A program made the translations under genes and the position numbers. Shown piece by piece: positions 24,896 to 36,898 of a DNA stretch of 36,898 nucleotides. The notes under the pieces were generated by a model that was given only the letters and a program-made list of their open reading frames with translations, made no database searches and was not told the DNA's origin. The stretch covers positions 1-36,898 of the forward strand of contig NZ_JYKY01000037.1 of the NCBI RefSeq assembly GCF_001042985.1, given 5' to 3'. Positions within the stretch are counted from its first letter, which is position 1, and each line of letters opens with the position of its first letter. Source of the DNA: Pseudomonas lundensis (lineage in GTDB: Bacteria > Pseudomonadota > Gammaproteobacteria > Pseudomonadales > Pseudomonadaceae).

Positions 24896-25305
24896 CCGCC
24901 GCGCCCACCGCCCCCACCTTCGTGGTGGGGCTGGGCTGTCGACGCGGCTGCAGCGCTGAAGAACTGTTGACGCTGATCCAGACGTCTCTGAGCCATGCCG
25001 GGATCACGCTCAGCGAAGTCCGGGCCTTGGCCAGTATTGATGGCAAACGGGACGAACCCGGTCTGATCCGGCTGGCGCAACAGTTGAAACGGCCTTTGCA
25101 CGTCTTCAGCGCACAACAGCTTGCCGCGTTTGCCCCCCGGCTCAGTCACCGGTCCCCCGTCTCGTTCACCCACACCGGCTGTTTCGGGGTGGCTGAAAGC
25201 GCGGCACTGGCGCTCTGCGAGTGCTTGAGCGGGAACCGCGCGACGCTGCAGGTCACGCGCCAGACCTCTGATAACGCGACGTTTGCGTTAGCGACCCGGC
25301 AATAA
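24892..25305 (+). CDS. cobE: Cobalamin biosynthesis protein CobE (CbiG C-terminal type)
   Basis: A 137-residue protein of the CobE/CbiG_C family. It opens VVGLGCRRGCSAEELLTLI, the hallmark of the fold, with VRALASIDGKRDEPGL near residue 45 and TGCFGVAESAALAL near residue 97. CobE acts in aerobic corrin ring formation and has been proposed to handle precorrin intermediates; its exact step is less certain than those of its neighbours. It is translationally coupled to cbtA by an ATGA overlap and lies 75 bases before cobM in the same direction. Confidence 0.88.
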   Translation: MTAAPTAPTFVVGLGCRRGCSAEELLTLIQTSLSHAGITLSEVRALASIDGKRDEPGLIRLAQQLKRPLHVFSAQQLAAFAPRLSHRSPVSFTHTGCFGVAESAALALCECLSGNRATLQVTRQTSDNATFALATRQ

Positions 25306-25380
25306 TCAGGCGATACTTCGCCGCCTCACTATGAGCGTTGTTCAAGCGGCGCTCTATTTCGCATCGTTCAAGAGACTGCC

Positions 25381-26127
25381 ATGACTGTGTATTTCATCGG
25401 TGCCGGCCCCGGCGATCCAGAGCTGATTACGGTCAAAGGCCAGCGTCTGATCCGCAGCTGCCCCGTCATCATCTACGCCGGCTCACTGGTGCCCGCCGCC
25501 GTGCTGGAGGGTCATCAGGCCGAGCAGGTGATTAACAGCGCCCAATTACATCTGGAACAAATCATCGAGCTGATCCAGTCGGCTGACGCTCAAGGTCAAG
25601 ACGTGGCCCGCGTCCATTCCGGCGATCCTAGCCTGTATGGCGCCATCGGTGAGCAAATCCGCTGCCTGCGGGCGCTGGGCATTGCGTTTGAGATCATCCC
25701 CGGGGTCACGGCGACCGCCGCGTGTGCCGCCCTGCTCGAAGCGGAGCTGACCCTGCCTGATATTTCGCAAACGGTAATCCTGACCCGCTACGCGGAAAAG
25801 ACCGTGATGCCCGCGGGCGAAGAACTGGCGAGTCTGGCCCGTCATCAAGCGACCATGGCCATTCATTTGGGGGTCAAGAACCTTGCCTCGATCGTGGACG
25901 AACTGACACCCCATTACGGCAGCGATTGCCCGATAGCCGTCATCCACCGCGCCAGTTGGCCGGATCAAGACGCCGCCAGCGGCACCCTGGCTGACATTGT
26001 CGAGAAAGTTCAGGCCAAAGGGTTCAGGCGCACGGCGTTGATCCTGGTCGGTCGCGTGCTGGCCAACGACAGCTTCAGCGAATCGTCGCTGTACCGCGCT
26101 GGTCACGCACATCTGTATCGCCCGTAG
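25381..26127 (+). CDS. cobM: Precorrin-4 C(11)-methyltransferase
   Basis: A 248-residue tetrapyrrole methylase. It uses S-adenosylmethionine to methylate C-11 of precorrin-4, giving precorrin-5 in the aerobic cobalamin pathway. The N-terminal motif FIGAGPGDPELITVKGQ, the SAM-binding VHSGDPSLYGAIGEQ near residues 78-92 and the segment FEIIPGVTATAACAALL near residue 103 are all typical, as is VILTRYAEKT near residue 138. The length is normal. It follows cobE and ends before a strong terminator, so it probably shares the riboswitch-controlled transcript. The 75-base gap could allow its own promoter. Confidence 0.93.
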   Translation: MTVYFIGAGPGDPELITVKGQRLIRSCPVIIYAGSLVPAAVLEGHQAEQVINSAQLHLEQIIELIQSADAQGQDVARVHSGDPSLYGAIGEQIRCLRALGIAFEIIPGVTATAACAALLEAELTLPDISQTVILTRYAEKTVMPAGEELASLARHQATMAIHLGVKNLASIVDELTPHYGSDCPIAVIHRASWPDQDAASGTLADIVEKVQAKGFRRTALILVGRVLANDSFSESSLYRAGHAHLYRP

Positions 26128-26152
26128 CGGTCTTGCGCTCAATCGGCAGGCA

Positions 26153-26187
26153 TAAAAAAACGGTGCTCACGGGGCACCGTTTTTTTA
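26153..26187. terminator. Bidirectional intrinsic terminator between cobM and nfuA
   Basis: ACGGTGC and GCACCGT form the stem, flanked by a run of seven A on the left and seven T on the right. It can end transcription from cobM (plus) and from nfuA (minus). Confidence 0.9.
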
Positions 26188-26221
26188 TAGAACGCGCAGC
26201 GAACACCTTGGGACTGATGAA

Positions 26222-26806
26222 TCAGTAGTAGGCGTTTTCTTTCTGCGAGTGGTCAGTCACGTCACGCACGCCTTTGAGCTCGGGAATACGCTCCAGCAAG
26301 GTGCGTTCGATCCCTTCACGCAAAGTCACATCGGCCTGACCGCAACCCTGGCAGCCACCGCCGAACTTGAGGACCGCAATGCCGTCTTCTACCACTTCGA
26401 TCAGGCTGACCTGACCGCCGTGGCTGGCCAGACCGGGATTGATCTCGGTTTGCAGATAGTAATTGATGCGCTCGTTGATCGGGCTGTCGGCGTTGACCAT
26501 GGGCACTTTGGCGTTAGGCGCCTTGATGGTCAGTTGCCCACCCATGCGATCGGTCGCGTAATCCACAACGGCGTCTTCAAGAAACGGCTCGCTGACCGCG
26601 TCGATCCAGGCGGTGAAGCTTTTCAGGCCCAGCGCGGTATCTTCTGGTTTGATTTCATCGCGCTTGCAATACGCAATGCAGGTTTCAGCGTACTGGGTGC
26701 CGGGTTGGGTGATAAACACGCGGATGCCGATACCCGGGGAGTTCTGCTTGGACAGCAGATCAGCCAGGTAATCGTGTGCGGCGTCGGTAATCGTTATGGC
26801 GCTCAT
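26222..26806 (-). CDS. nfuA: Fe-S biogenesis protein NfuA
   Basis: A 194-residue protein with an N-terminal degenerate A-type carrier domain (~1-100) and a C-terminal Nfu domain. The Nfu CxxC motif is Cys152 and Cys155 in FGGGCQGCGQADV, which holds a shared [4Fe-4S] cluster across the dimer. It delivers clusters to apoproteins under oxidative stress or iron limitation. GAGGAG precedes the ATG at 26806 by a few bases, which rules out the upstream in-frame extension. It is on the minus strand downstream of cti, separated by 110 bases. Confidence 0.95.
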   Translation of the reverse strand: MSAITITDAAHDYLADLLSKQNSPGIGIRVFITQPGTQYAETCIAYCKRDEIKPEDTALGLKSFTAWIDAVSEPFLEDAVVDYATDRMGGQLTIKAPNAKVPMVNADSPINERINYYLQTEINPGLASHGGQVSLIEVVEDGIAVLKFGGGCQGCGQADVTLREGIERTLLERIPELKGVRDVTDHSQKENAYY

Positions 26807-26916
26807 GGAATCTCCTCGCAGACATGGGGCGCAGTTTACGCCAATCGGCGCGCCTGACAAAGTCCTAGTATTTTTGTCAGGAAAGCCGCACCCCACGTGG
26901 GTGAAACAAATGACCT

Positions 26917-29214
26917 TTACAGGTTCTCGTAGCGGTTCATGTCCAGCACGCCCGCCTCTACAGGGTCGGTTTGGTTAATGTATTCGCCAATGTCATGGAA
27001 GTACTGCCAGAACTGCGGGTGGCTGCGGCGAATCCCCCAGCGCTGGACGATGGCCTCAAACGCGGTTTGATCCTGGCTCGCCTCCATCGCCTCGACAAAA
27101 GCCTCTACCTCATCGGCCGGAATGTTGAACATAAAGTTCGGGTAACTGCTGAGCACGCCCGGGTAAATGGTCAGCGTGTCCAGCCCCGGCTGCAGGCGGT
27201 ATTCCTCGCCCAGCATAAAGGCCACGTTGGTATGCGCGCGGTTGCGCAACAGGCTGTACATCTCACGTTTACCGTCGGCACTCTCGATACGCAGCATGGT
27301 GGCTTCGGGCAATTGGTTGATGACCGGTAAGCCGGCGGCAGGACGCGAGGTCAGACGGCTCAGCGATTGCTCGGCGTACTGGAAGGCACGCGGGATGTTC
27401 GGCCGCGAACAATAAGCGCCCGTACAGCGGTTGATCGGGTCCGGCCGCGCATTCAGGGTGCCGGTGCGCTCAATCAACTTGAGGGCAAAATCGCGTTTCG
27501 GGTCGGCCGGGTCCAGCTTCATACCGGTTGGGGTGTCCGTGTCGATCTTCTGATAGTCCATCCACATCTTCAGCTTGCCGCTGTTTTGATACCAGTCGCC
27601 CAGAATGGCGGCCCGCGCGTCGGCAGGCATCAAACGCAGAAAGTTGACCTCGGCGCCGTTGCGGATCAGATCGAAGTAAAGACGCGTCTGGGCCTGATGC
27701 GAGACGTTGCCGAACACATCGAAGTTAACGGCCAATTGGTAGTAGGTGCGCTCTAGCAGCGGGTAATCGAACAGCCACAAGGTCTGCGGGATTTCACCCA
27801 CCAGCCCCTTGCTGACACTGGCACTGTCGAAATGCCGGAAGATGGTCAACAGCGCGTTGTCATTGCCTGCCCACAGGGTCGACCAGCTCGGCGGCGGCAT
27901 GTCGGCGTACGCTGCCTGGCGCAGGTCTTCATACTCGTTGCGCTTGTCCCGGTAGTTGTGCCACAGCGAAATAATGCTGCCCACATCGTCGATCTGCCCC
28001 GGCATCGCTAGTAACGGCGTGGCTTTGCCGCGGTACGCCGCATCGGTCACGTAACGGTCGCGGGCGGGCTCCTGGAACACCGCCCAGAAGTTGTCGCGGA
28101 TCACGTCAGTAGCAATTTGCCCGCGGCACACAGGGCCGCGAATAAAGGTGCGCACGAAATATTCCGCGTTATCCAGCATGAACTGATAACGGGCCACCGC
28201 CGGGATCGCTTCAAAGGTTTCAAACGGATTGGCGCGCCCTCGTGGTCCATACCCCGGTAGCTTGGCGGCATGCCAGTCGCCGCTATAAAACAGTTGCTTG
28301 ACCCGTTCTAGCTTGCGCTGCCCCATCGGGTATGTGATGTGGGTTTTATGAACGATCACCCCCTGCACCGGCATGATCCGATAATAGAAGGTGGTGCCCG
28401 GGTCGTCGTTGGGGCGCCGGGTAGCGATCAGGTCAATCGGTTGCCCACTGGGCGTGCGCGAGCGCACCCACTGGAAATAGTGACCCGGCACGCCATTGTC
28501 GAAATAGGCGTGGGCCAGAAACAAATGCTCATACAGCCAACGGGCCACCAGCGCCTCAGTCGACCCCGGGCGATTGAGCAACTCTTCCCATTCGGCAATC
28601 TGACTCGCCTCGATGGCGGTCGGCTTAATGGCGTTTTGATCGACCGGGGCGCCCTGCGCCAGCCAGGTTTGCACCGTGATGTATTGCTGATCCGTCAGGC
28701 CGGTCACGGCCAACGGCATGCCTTCGTTGGGGTGTTTTTGCGCATAATCGTTAAATTCGCCGGGGGCCGGGCAACTGTTTTCACGGTTGAGGCCCAGCAC
28801 AATGCCTTCAGGCAATTTGGCATTCGGGGTCAAGGGGGCGCTGTGTCCCAGTTCGAGCATGCGCGCCATGAGCGCCGCTTGTGCCCCTTGTGCATCCAGC
28901 ACCGAATAGAAACCTTTATTGCGCCACTCTTGTTGACCTTTGGCGTCATAGAAAATCCGCGTCGGCGCAACCGCCGTGGTTCGATCGCCCTGATACACGG
29001 GCACCTTGCTGGCACCCCGGGTCGCGCCCTCCGCGCTCCCGAGATTGAGCTGGCAGGCCGCATCGTTGCAGGCGTGACAGGCAACGCACTTTTCGGTAAG
29101 GATCGGCTGGATATCCCGGGTGTACGAAATAGCCGGGCTCACCAGCGGGGTTTGGCCCAACGCTGTACTGCACACCACCAGCGTCACAGCGCCGGTGAGG
29201 AGGCGAAAAAACAT
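26917..29214 (-). CDS. cti: Fatty acid cis/trans isomerase (periplasmic haem protein)
   Basis: A 765-residue protein with a signal peptide (hydrophobic core LLTGAVTLVVCSTA, likely cut after ALG near residue 20). A cytochrome c-type haem site CVACH lies at residues 43-47, followed by the rest of the Cti family sequence. The enzyme turns cis double bonds of membrane phospholipid acyl chains to trans without moving them, stiffening the membrane quickly when cells meet solvents or heat. The length is normal and intact. It is divergent from metH, and about 150 bases between them hold both promoters and a MetR-like palindrome. In other Pseudomonas cti is usually constitutive, with activity set by substrate access. 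Confidence 0.93.
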   Translation of the reverse strand: MFFRLLTGAVTLVVCSTALGQTPLVSPAISYTRDIQPILTEKCVACHACNDAACQLNLGSAEGATRGASKVPVYQGDRTTAVAPTRIFYDAKGQQEWRNKGFYSVLDAQGAQAALMARMLELGHSAPLTPNAKLPEGIVLGLNRENSCPAPGEFNDYAQKHPNEGMPLAVTGLTDQQYITVQTWLAQGAPVDQNAIKPTAIEASQIAEWEELLNRPGSTEALVARWLYEHLFLAHAYFDNGVPGHYFQWVRSRTPSGQPIDLIATRRPNDDPGTTFYYRIMPVQGVIVHKTHITYPMGQRKLERVKQLFYSGDWHAAKLPGYGPRGRANPFETFEAIPAVARYQFMLDNAEYFVRTFIRGPVCRGQIATDVIRDNFWAVFQEPARDRYVTDAAYRGKATPLLAMPGQIDDVGSIISLWHNYRDKRNEYEDLRQAAYADMPPPSWSTLWAGNDNALLTIFRHFDSASVSKGLVGEIPQTLWLFDYPLLERTYYQLAVNFDVFGNVSHQAQTRLYFDLIRNGAEVNFLRLMPADARAAILGDWYQNSGKLKMWMDYQKIDTDTPTGMKLDPADPKRDFALKLIERTGTLNARPDPINRCTGAYCSRPNIPRAFQYAEQSLSRLTSRPAAGLPVINQLPEATMLRIESADGKREMYSLLRNRAHTNVAFMLGEEYRLQPGLDTLTIYPGVLSSYPNFMFNIPADEVEAFVEAMEASQDQTAFEAIVQRWGIRRSHPQFWQYFHDIGEYINQTDPVEAGVLDMNRYENL

Positions 29215-29273
29215 GTGCCATTGTCCTGATATTAAAAATGTCGCGATTCTACCCGTCGAAGGCTCGCCTCAAC

Positions 29274-29288
29274 ATGAATGAAATTCAT
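29274..29288. promoter_or_regulatory. MetR-like operator upstream of metH
   Basis: ATGAATGAAATTCAT is a 15-base palindrome whose core is TGAA-N5-TTCA, the consensus of MetR, the homocysteine-responsive LysR-type activator of methionine genes. It lies about 80 bases before the metH start, a normal activator position, and 60 bases from the cti start on the other side. Confidence 0.55.
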
Positions 29289-29366
29289 GAAAAACGGCGA
29301 ACGATCAAATCCCACGCAGGTTTGTTATGATTTGCCCTCTTTTGCATGGCCCTAACAGGTAGTCCT

Positions 29367-33077
<3,711 letters not shown>

Positions 33078-33095
33078 GGCCCCGGCACCCGTGCG

Positions 33096-33141
33096 GCCTG
33101 TGTGCTGTCGCTGAACAAGCGGCAGCACACAGGCTTTTTTT
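33096..33141 (+). terminator. Intrinsic terminator of metH
   Basis: GCCTGTGTGCTG and CAGCACACAGGC form a perfect 12-bp stem followed by seven T, 19 bases after the metH stop. It acts on plus-strand transcripts; the minus-strand side lacks a T-run. Confidence 0.93.
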
Positions 33142-33167
33142 GCCCGATTACGGTGAAAACCGTTGTG

Positions 33168-35994
33168 TTACTGACCGTTCAGTTTGGCGCGTTCAAGATG
33201 AGACAAGCGTTCGTAAAGCGTTTCAAACTCTCTTTTTTTCTTGCTGCCTAACGCTTTTATTGCCGCGTTGTAAGACTCATTTATAACCGGGTAGCGATCT
33301 TCCAACTGGTCTGCTTCTGTTTTTAGCTGCAACTCCAGCGCCTGGCACTCATCAGGGTATTGCGCCTTTAAATAACTGATCCATTTCTCCGAGGACAATA
33401 AATAGTGGCTGAACTCGGGAGAATTATCGGTCGCAATGACTCGCTCGTAGGCTTTTTGAAGTGTCACGTTAAACGGTTCATCCAGCTCCACTGAAGGGTG
33501 TTCAACCAGATTGCGGTAAATCATGTCTTTGGGCTGTTTGGGCAATTGCAGGCGCTCGGCCAGACTGATGCGAAAATCCAGTCGCACTTCAGCAGGGTCT
33601 ATCGTCGGGTACTGAACCATGAATTCCCGGGCAATTTCTTCCACCCGCTCCAAACGATACAAACTTTTGTACAAGCCCAGCAGAACTGAACCGGCTTCAC
33701 TGGAACTGACGCCCTTAAGTACGTTGAACTCATGGACCTTCACTTCCAGATCACTGAATAACAGAATGCGTCCGTCACCACAGGTATAGGGTGAGCGTGC
33801 CTGAACGAAAAGCTCGCTGCCCAAAGCCTCATTGTTATAAGCAGCCTCAAGCACGTCCCATACCCTCGCCGTCAGGAGTGCCTTGCCTTCAATGAAGTCC
33901 CGGGTATTTTTTAACTCGGTGAGCAGATGAAACAACCCGTCACTGCCCTGGCGGCCAGACACCACGTCCCATATACGATGCTTCGGCGAATCGGCTGGCA
34001 CCTCGTTGAACCAGCGCGCTTTTTGAACCGACGGCGACTCGTGGATGCCTGCATCCAGATCCTCATCGGCTTCTGGTTCGGAATCACTTGCAGAGTCATC
34101 AGAGTGATGCAATCCCGATTCCAGTTCTTCGGCCGTGAAGCCCAGTCCGTTGCCGGTTGAATGCTGATAGTCATGCAGCGCTTCAAGGTCGTCATACTCC
34201 AATGGATTATCAGTTACATCCGTACCGGCCATCAGGTTGTTGTAGGTGCGGTCATAGAGTTGATCGGGTATGTGATGGATTCGATTATTACTGAGGTCCA
34301 GTTCCGACAGCTCAGAGAGATTCATTACACCCCCAGGCCAGCGTGTCAGGGCATTACCACTGAGATTGAGCGTACGCAAAGCAGGCAACTCACCCGCATT
34401 AAAGCTTTCCAGGGCATTGGTGCTTAAATCCAGCCATTCCAGATGGGCCAAAGAACGCAACTGGCTCTGCAGCATTTCGGTGTTCACCAGGCGGTTATGA
34501 GCGGCCTCCAGGCGGGTGAGATTATCAAGCCCCTCTACAGCACCAGGCAGTTCTACCAGGGCATTGTTGTTGATACGCAACGTACGCAATTGAGGCAAAG
34601 AACGCAGGAAATCATTTGAACCGTGCGCCGTTAACCTCACACCGCTCAAATCAATAGAGGTGATGTGTTCTAACACAACAGGCAATTGAGGCAGGTCCCC
34701 CACACACAAGTCCGAAAAATCGATGACTCTTGCATGACTCGCGCCCTCAGGTGTCTCGGCGGTAAGCATTTGACGCCAGGCACGCATGAGCCGATCCGAG
34801 GCTCTTCTGCGATCCAGAGCACTTACCCATTGGGCTTCGACTCTGTAGCTCTGGCTATCAATCCAGCGGTTGAGCTGCCGGGTCATCGCGTTGTACTGAC
34901 GATGCCAACTGTCGAGTCGGGCGTGAATGTCTAATGCACCCTCACCGCTGCTCATCCAGCGGTCAATGCAGTTAACCGCATCGCGCAAACTTAACTCAGG
35001 ATCAATGCTTTGCAGCCTGGCGGCAGGCGTAAGTGAGGTATCGCTCTCAGCGAGATCAGGAACAGAAGGCAATAGCATGTCCGGATTTTGCGAGACCTCC
35101 AGGGGGAAATACTCAGGCTCACCGCCTGTTTTACCTTCCATCAACAAGCCTCGGGGTATCCACCCGGCACTCACGCTGTTTGTTCGGTGTGCATACCCCA
35201 GCAAGTCCAGACAACTGTCGCGGCTCAGCGCACATCCCTCAAGCCGGGTGTTGCTCATTAACCTGTCATGCCCGTTAAGCGCAGCCTGCGGCACATCGGT
35301 AACCCCACTGCGGGACAAATCAAGCTTGCGCAGGCGAGGCAAATCGAACACACCCTGAGGCCACGCCCTGATCGCCGTCTGGCTCAAGTCAAGCTCTTCG
35401 AGCTGCTCCATCATGCTGACATTCAACGTATCCACCCGATTGCCGCGCAAACGTAATACGCGTAGTTGGCGCAATCGATCCAGACGTGACTGCGCGTAAG
35501 GCGTGACCGTCAGCTCGTTATGCGATAAATCGAGGTGTTCAAGCTGGCTAAACTCGGTGAGGGAAGACGGTATACGGTGGATCTGGTTGTGGCTCAGGTT
35601 TAACGTTTTGACATGAGTGAACGACTCAAGCAGGTGATCCAGTGACTCGCCGGGGGCAACGTGACCTGTAATTGTCAGGTGCTGAATATGCTCAAACCCG
35701 CTGCTCGGTATACGTGCAAGACTGCTTATTTCATGACCGCCATTAAGACTTAAGTGCGGGTTAACCCTACCAATCCCGGCCTGCCCCTCGCCTGCAAAGC
35801 GATGGAAAACGCCATCTTTCCAGGCTCGTCGCAGGTTTGCGGCGACGCCTGAATCCGCAGGAATCTGATTTCCAATCGTCCAGGTATCAAGGCCCTGCGT
35901 TAAGACCGCAAATTCCTTATTAACGCCCAACACCGTTATAAATTGTTCGTGCAGAGGAACTTGCCGCCTCCGGAATTGGGACAACAGGTTGTTA
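33168..35994 (-). pseudogene. LRR protein with NEL-type E3 ubiquitin ligase domain, N-terminus removed by IS5-family insertion
   Basis: About 940 residues of host frame remain. In the numbering of the open frame that starts inside the IS (TTG at 36059), leucine-rich repeats span ~125-260 (HVKTLNLSHNQIHRIPSSL, LEHLDLSHNELTV) and ~465-600 (LRTLNLSGNALTRWPGGV). A helical spacer lies between them at ~350-440. An acidic linker (~653-670) precedes a NEL domain at ~680-963. The NEL catalytic Cys is Cys760 in YTCGDGRILLFSDLEV, in the CxD form typical of IpaH/SspH ligases. Such proteins are delivered into eukaryotic cells, where they transfer ubiquitin. Pseudomonas relatives usually carry a long N-terminal dermonecrotic-toxin-like region; that part would lie beyond the IS. 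No ATG precedes the repeats, so it is probably not expressed normally. Codon use is less GC-rich than in metH, hinting at acquisition. Confidence 0.8.
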
Positions 35995-36845
35995 GGCTCT
36001 GTACGTAAAGTATTGTCGCAAGCACCGCATAGCGCAGGCCAATGAGACCATCGCCGCAAAACTTGTTGCGAGCTTGTCGAAGCGCGTCACGATGCGACGG
36101 TTCTCCTTCAGCCAGCCAAACATGCGTTCGATGATGTTGCGCTGCCGATATTTGGGGCGATCAAAAAGTCGAGGCAATCCTGGCTTGGTTTTGCGCTTCA
36201 TGCTTCGCAACGGAATGACTGGCTGCATGCGATAACGATCACAATACTGGCGCAGCGCTTCAGCGTCGTAACCCTTGTCAGCCAGCAACCAGCGGCAACG
36301 CTTGCGTGGGCGACCGCGCAGGCTGGGTATGCAAGCCTGATCGAGTAGCGGTTGGGCATAGGCTATATCGCTGGCTTGTCCGCCTGACAACAGGAAACGC
36401 AGAGGCACACCATTGGCGTCGCACAGCATGTGAATCTTGGTCGTCAGGCCACCCCGGCTGCGCCCGAGCGCGTGGTCTTGCGGTTCTTCAAATCCCCTTT
36501 TTTCCCGGCACCTGATGAGGCCCGGGTTGCTCGTACGGCAGTGGAGTCGATCATCCATGTTTCCAAGTCAATCAAACCCTGCTCATTCAATCGGATATGA
36601 AGACGCTTGAGCATCTGATCAAAAGCTCCGCAATCACGCCATCCCCGGAACCGTTGATAGATCGTTGACCAAGGGCCGAATCGTTCGGGCATGTCTCGCC
36701 AGGCTGCGCCAGAGCAAAGCACCCAGAGAATACCGTTTAGCATCAGGCGATCATCGGCCCGAGGGCGCCCGGTGCGCTGATTTTTGGTGAAGATATCTGC
36801 AACCAGATCCCAGGCTGCGTCGGGGAGTTCATACCGCTTTGCCAT
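35992..36845 (-). CDS. IS5-family transposase made by -1 frameshift (OrfA 36444-36845, OrfB 35992-36558)
   Basis: Frame A starts at ATG 36845 (MAKRYELPDAAWDLVADIF) and contains the DUF4096-like N-terminal domain and the first catalytic Asp in MIDSTAVRA. Frame B supplies the second Asp in LLADKGYDAEAL and the Glu in RNIIERMFGWLKENRR, completing the DDE triad and the YREK-like region. The frames overlap across a run of six A and four G (36494-36503 on the plus strand as CCCCTTTTTT). A -1 slip there would fuse them into one protein of about 285 residues. This is the standard arrangement of the IS427 group. Both halves look intact, so the element may be active. The final residues are encoded by the terminal repeat. 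Confidence 0.88.
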
Positions 36846-36898
36846 CTTGGCCTCCTGGCTTTAATGGCGGTGTATTTTACAGAAAATCGTATTTCTTA
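35995..36898 (-). mobile_element. IS5-family (IS427 group) insertion sequence, outer end at or beyond the window edge
   Basis: The element begins about 35995 with GGCTCTGTACGTAAAGTATT and carries a two-frame transposase on the minus strand. The inner boundary is inferred from the transposase stop at 35992-35994 and the switch to LRR-protein sequence. The matching outer repeat was not clearly found; TTTACAGAAAAT near 36876-36887 is only a weak partner, so the end may lie outside. TTA at 35992-35994 could be one copy of the target duplication. Confidence 0.8.

Overview
The window looks like chromosomal DNA of a fluorescent-group Pseudomonas. The order ptxS-kguEKTD, the serralysin (AprA) start, the nfuA-cti-metH neighbourhood, the DUF1652 protein and the high-GC codon use of most genes all point there. 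No rRNA, tRNA, CRISPR array or phage module was seen.

Layout. (1) 1-363: the outer end of an IS3-family (IS150-like) element sits inside an alkaline metalloprotease gene (aprA-like), leaving only its first ~78 codons. (2) 364-1189: a non-coding stretch with a perfect 18-bp palindrome, a related inverted repeat and a PtxS operator. (3) 1190-6378: the 2-ketogluconate regulator and catabolic operon ptxS / kguE-kguK-kguT-kguD, with a PtxS palindrome in front of both transcription units. (4) 6379-10163, minus strand: a putative amine/polyamine module with a SpuD/PotF-like periplasmic binding protein, a small cupin, a PuuB-like FAD oxidase and an AraC-type regulator carrying a SnoaL-like N-terminal domain. 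(5) 10422-14636: a DUF1652 protein, PssA phosphatidylserine synthase, glycerate kinase and a membrane-anchored TPR protein. (6) 14789-23651: a dense signalling island with two hybrid or receiver-linked histidine kinases, two stand-alone receivers, a receiver-less CheB, a CheR and a 1165-residue CHASE3-GAF hybrid kinase with three receivers. There is no chemoreceptor, CheA or CheW. (7) 23698-26127: a cobalamin riboswitch with its own intrinsic terminator ahead of cbtB-cbtA-cobE, then cobM. (8) 26222-33077: nfuA, cti (cis/trans fatty acid isomerase) and B12-dependent metH, with a MetR-like palindrome in the cti/metH divergent gap. (9) 33168-36898: a leucine-rich-repeat protein with a NEL-type E3 ubiquitin ligase domain, cut at its 5' side by an IS5-family element that runs to the window edge.

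How the parts work together. PtxS would release the kgu genes when 2-ketogluconate enters the cell, feeding 6-phosphogluconate to central metabolism. Cobalt uptake (CbtAB) and two corrin-ring genes under B12 feedback supply the cofactor of MetH nearby. CheR and CheB are translationally coupled to the large sensor kinase and a receiver-kinase, which suggests that methylation feeds into a phosphorelay rather than into flagellar chemotaxis. Both ends of the window lie in insertion sequences that have broken host-interaction or secreted-protein genes, a protease and a putative ubiquitin-ligase effector.

The strongest candidates for new biology are the CheR/CheB/hybrid-kinase island, the broken LRR-NEL ligase and the SnoaL-AraC amine module. 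All functional calls rest on reading the sequence and knowing the families; no search was run.
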